Assembly: GCA_021813585.1 (NCBI GenBank)
Contig: JAKAJV010000014.1
Coordinates: 1-42,812, forward strand
DNA length: 42,812 nt
Reading direction: 5' to 3'
Source of the DNA: Bacteroidota bacterium
GTDB lineage: Bacteria > Bacteroidota > Ignavibacteria > Ignavibacteriales > Ignavibacteriaceae
Shown here: piece by piece, positions 40,875 through 42,812 of the stretch
Numbering within the stretch: the stretch's first letter is position 1
Layout: each line of letters begins with the position of its first letter
Made by a program: the position numbers and the translations under genes
Notes under the pieces: model-generated
Seen by the model: the letters and a program-made list of their open reading frames with translations, nothing else
What the model was told of the DNA's origin: nothing
Database searches by the model: none

Positions 40875-41195
40875 TTCCCTTATTCCCTCGGCCAGCTTAG
40901 CTAAAATCTTCTTAGTAAACCAATACCCGTCAAAAGATTATAATATATAAGTTCTCTCTGCTTTAAAAGATTTATTAAAAGTCTTTGCGTCTTAGCGTCT
41001 TGGCGGTGAAAAAAGATTTACCGCAAAGCCGCAAAGAGTAAAATATTACAAAAACAGTTATATCGGCACAAGCAGCAAATAACGAAGAACATAAATGCTC
41101 TTTTTATATTTAAAAAAATATTTCACTATTTTAGCACAAAAAATTTTTTTGCACGGATAATAATTTCCAATTTAAATAACTTCAAAAGGAATTAG
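40875..41195 (+). other. intergenic region with a dispersed palindromic repeat
   Basis: These 321 nt hold no gene. The notable part is 40982-41037: TCTTTGCG (40982-40989) pairs with CGCAAAGA (41030-41037) and GCGGT (41003-41007) with ACCGC (41020-41024). The words TTTGCGTCTTAGCGTCTTGG and the reverse-complement style right half match a repeat type I recall from intergenic regions of many environmental genomes. The rest is A+T-rich. Confidence 0.6.
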
Positions 41196-41759
41196 ATGGT
41201 ACAGCGCTGCGCATGGACGACGAACGATCCGCTTTATTTAGACTACCACGATAAAGAATGGGGAACGCCTGTTCACGACGACAGGATATTATTTGAGTTT
41301 TTAATTCTAGAGGGCGCGCAGGCAGGCTTAAGCTGGATTACGATATTAAAGAAAAGAGAAAATTTCAGGCTGGCTTTTGATAACTTTGACCCTGTAATAA
41401 TTGCTGCTTATAATAAAACAAAAATTGATAAGCTGATGAAAAATGAGGGAATAATTAGAAATAGATTAAAGATTTATGCAGCAGTAATAAATGCACAGGC
41501 CTTCTTAAAGGTACAAAAGGAATTCGGCAGCTTCGATAAATATATCTGGCAGTTTACCGGCGGCGCAGTTAAACAAAATAACTGGGAAAGCATAAAGGGA
41601 GTGCCTTCCTTTACAAAAGAATCGGACTTGATGAGCAAGGATTTGAAAAAGCGCGGATTCAAGTTTGTCGGCTCTACTATCTGCTATGCGTTTATGCAGG
41701 CAGTAGGTATGGTTAACGACCATACTGTTGACTGCTACCGGCATACGGAATTACTCTAA
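41196..41759 (+). CDS. tag: DNA-3-methyladenine glycosylase I
   Basis: This 187-aa enzyme matches Tag closely: the zinc ligands Cys5, His18, His176 and Cys180 correspond to Cys4, His17, His175 and Cys179 of E. coli Tag (as I recall them), and Glu39 (L-E-G-A-Q-A-G-L-S-W) is the base-recognition acid. YHDKEWGTPVHDDR and FKFVGSTICYAFMQAVGMVNDH are hallmark stretches. It removes 3-methyladenine from alkylated DNA in the cytoplasm. It stands alone, preceded by a RBS-like AAAGGA. Confidence 0.95.
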   Translation: MVQRCAWTTNDPLYLDYHDKEWGTPVHDDRILFEFLILEGAQAGLSWITILKKRENFRLAFDNFDPVIIAAYNKTKIDKLMKNEGIIRNRLKIYAAVINAQAFLKVQKEFGSFDKYIWQFTGGAVKQNNWESIKGVPSFTKESDLMSKDLKKRGFKFVGSTICYAFMQAVGMVNDHTVDCYRHTELL

Positions 41760-41965
41760 GCGCACATCTTGTCATAATCATTTAATAGTTTTAATTTATA
41801 TAGCGGACATTAAATACTTGTAACGCAGTAAATGTTAAACGAAAGACAAAAGACGGAGTAAGAGAGTCTTTACGCTATTCCGGTGTAGCTATGTTTTTCG
41901 TTTTCCGTTTTTACGTTTCTTTATTAAAATAACGTAACTAAAGATTACATTAATTCATATTGTTG

Positions 41966-41973
41966 TATCTTTG
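41966..41973 (+). promoter_or_regulatory. candidate -7 promoter box
   Basis: TATCTTTG matches the Bacteroidota consensus TAnnTTTG and lies 28 nt before the start of the Trm112-like gene, followed by an RBS-like GAGGA. No TTG is present at the expected -33 spacing, so support is partial. Confidence 0.4.
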
Positions 41974-42001
41974 CATGGCAAATTAATTATATGAGGAAGA
42001 C

Positions 42002-42217
42002 ATGATTAGCAAAGAATTACTCGACATATTATGCTGCCCGGAAACAAAGGCCGATCTTATTTTAGACGGCAATACACTGGTATCGGTTGATAAGAACACA
42101 CGCCGCCGCTATAGGATAGAAGACGACATCCCGATTATGCTGATTGAGGATTCCGAGCAGCTGGGCATAGAAGAATGGAAATCGATTATGGAGAAGCACG
42201 GCAGAAAGGTTGAATAG
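42002..42217 (+). CDS. Trm112-family small protein lacking the zinc site
   Basis: This 71-aa protein opens like Trm112/YcaR (LLDILCCPETKADL) and has the second conserved block RRYRIEDDIPIMLIED. In the family, paired CxxC motifs normally bind zinc; here only Cys11 and Cys12 remain. Trm112 proteins activate methyltransferases in eukaryotes and archaea; bacterial members are poorly understood. The next gene, only 11 nt downstream, is a membrane methyltransferase-like protein, an association worth noting. Confidence 0.85.
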   Translation: MISKELLDILCCPETKADLILDGNTLVSVDKNTRRRYRIEDDIPIMLIEDSEQLGIEEWKSIMEKHGRKVE

Positions 42218-42228
42218 TTCTGTAAAGC

Positions 42229-42812
42229 ATGGATCCGATTAATATAATAGTAGGTATAAATATTATTGCTACCTTCGGCGCAAATTTAGGAGGCGCGCGC
42301 AAGGGCTTTAAGGCTGCAGTTATAGCACCTAAAGAAAAGCCCAAAACATACCTTCAGTCCCTGCCGGTTGTATTATCCACATTAACACTGCTTGCTCTTA
42401 TCGCGGGCGTGTTCCGGGCAGGTACTTTGCCTTATACCGACGCATTATATGCAGTGCGGCTGTGGGGGCTGGCTGTCTATCTTGTTTTTTCATGGGTTCA
42501 GATATGGGCTTTTAAAACTCTGGGAGAAAGCTATTCCCAGGATGTTATGATCCTTCGGAACCACAGGCTTATAACCAAAGGTCCGTTCTGTTTAATAAGG
42601 CACCCGCAGTATCTTTCGCAAATTTTAGTGGACCTTGGCGGCGGCGTTGCAACTCTAAGCTATATTGTTGTTCCGCTGGCTTTAATTGAAATACCCCTGC
42701 TTATCCTAAGGGCACTGCTGGAAGAAAAGCTTCTCGAGAAAAATTTTAAAGACGCATTCTCCGCCTATAAAAAGAAGAGCGGATTTATGTTTCCTTTTAT
42801 GGTATATATAAT
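42229..42812 (+). CDS. isoprenylcysteine carboxyl methyltransferase (ICMT/PEMT)-like membrane protein, 3' truncated by window edge
   Basis: The frame opens at ATG 42229 and runs to the window end (194 codons without a stop). It starts MDPINIIVGINIIATFGANLG and has about four to five hydrophobic segments. The signature is LITKGPFCLIRHPQYLSQIL (the R-H-P-x-Y SAM-binding motif of ICMT/PEMT-type enzymes), followed by LLEEKLLEKNFKDAFSAYKKKSG, also typical. It probably methylates a lipid or thiol group at the membrane; the substrate is unknown. It is 11 nt behind the Trm112-like gene, so they likely share a transcript. Confidence 0.82.
   Translation, partial: MDPINIIVGINIIATFGANLGGARKGFKAAVIAPKEKPKTYLQSLPVVLSTLTLLALIAGVFRAGTLPYTDALYAVRLWGLAVYLVFSWVQIWAFKTLGESYSQDVMILRNHRLITKGPFCLIRHPQYLSQILVDLGGGVATLSYIVVPLALIEIPLLILRALLEEKLLEKNFKDAFSAYKKKSGFMFPFMVYI

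Noticed and set aside
41838-41930. Imperfect inverted repeat of ACGAAA/TTTCGT words before the Trm112-like gene
   Set aside because: Pairing is patchy and low-complexity (A/G-rich against T/C-rich); not enough to call an element.
1-42812. tRNA, rRNA or known riboswitch
   Set aside because: Reading of the intergenic regions showed no cloverleaf, rRNA-like or known riboswitch consensus; a covariance-model scan would be needed to exclude weak cases.

Overview
The window looks like a chromosomal segment from a Bacteroidota/Ignavibacteriota-type bacterium (FCB group), most plausibly an Ignavibacteria-like lineage. The evidence is the set of secreted proteins ending in a type IX secretion (T9SS) sorting domain with the N-[YF]-PNPFNP signature, YCF48/BNR propellers joined to such tails, Bacteroidota-style TAnnTTTG promoter boxes, and mixed housekeeping genes of that group. 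This assignment is inference; there is no rRNA or other phylogenetic marker here.

Layout. (1) 1-5135: the 3' end of an FN3-containing secreted protein, a VIT/VWA surface protein with a T9SS tail, and two small membrane proteins (PLDc_N type and TMEM175 type). (2) 5334-9051: a lipoprotein prolyl-oligopeptidase overlapping a methyltransferase, convergent with a metallophosphoesterase. (3) 9233-11696: a minus-strand cluster sdpR-sdpI-secreted hydrolase, with a 30-bp operator dyad on the promoter. (4) 11828-15605: a C1 peptidase, then minus-strand transporters (BASS, CDF) and a DUF1003 protein. (5) 15977-22632: a GH43-like glycosidase, an esterase, PPK2, an ECF sigma factor with a small membrane partner, a histidine kinase and a DinB protein. 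(6) 22654-28765: GT39, HAD phosphatase, radical SAM/SPASM, MsrAB, and a sigma factor operon with two membrane proteins joined by 4-nt overlaps. (7) 28766-29460: an intergenic zone with repeats and a decapitated XRE-type regulator. (8) 29472-40563: a visibly A+T-rich island of outer-membrane and T9SS-secreted proteins. (9) 40638-42812: a small unknown protein, Tag glycosylase, a Trm112-like protein and a partial ICMT-like methyltransferase.

The most unusual part is region 8. Long intact T9SS-sorted proteins alternate with broken genes that keep their own ribosome binding site, start codon and signal peptide but have lost most of the passenger (starts near 30134, 31635, 32096, 34242, 37037, 38945). 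A direct repeat (33986-34302 and 36781-37096; its first 213 bp differ at two positions) runs from the sorting domain of one gene, through the intergenic gap, into the signal peptide of the next. Codon style changes sharply at domain borders inside these genes. Together this suggests an array in which passengers are swapped, lost or converted between shared signal-peptide and sorting-domain sequences. That is an inference; metagenome assembly collapse at the same repeats is the main competing explanation.

No tRNA, rRNA, CRISPR array, transposase, integrase or recognisable defence system was seen.
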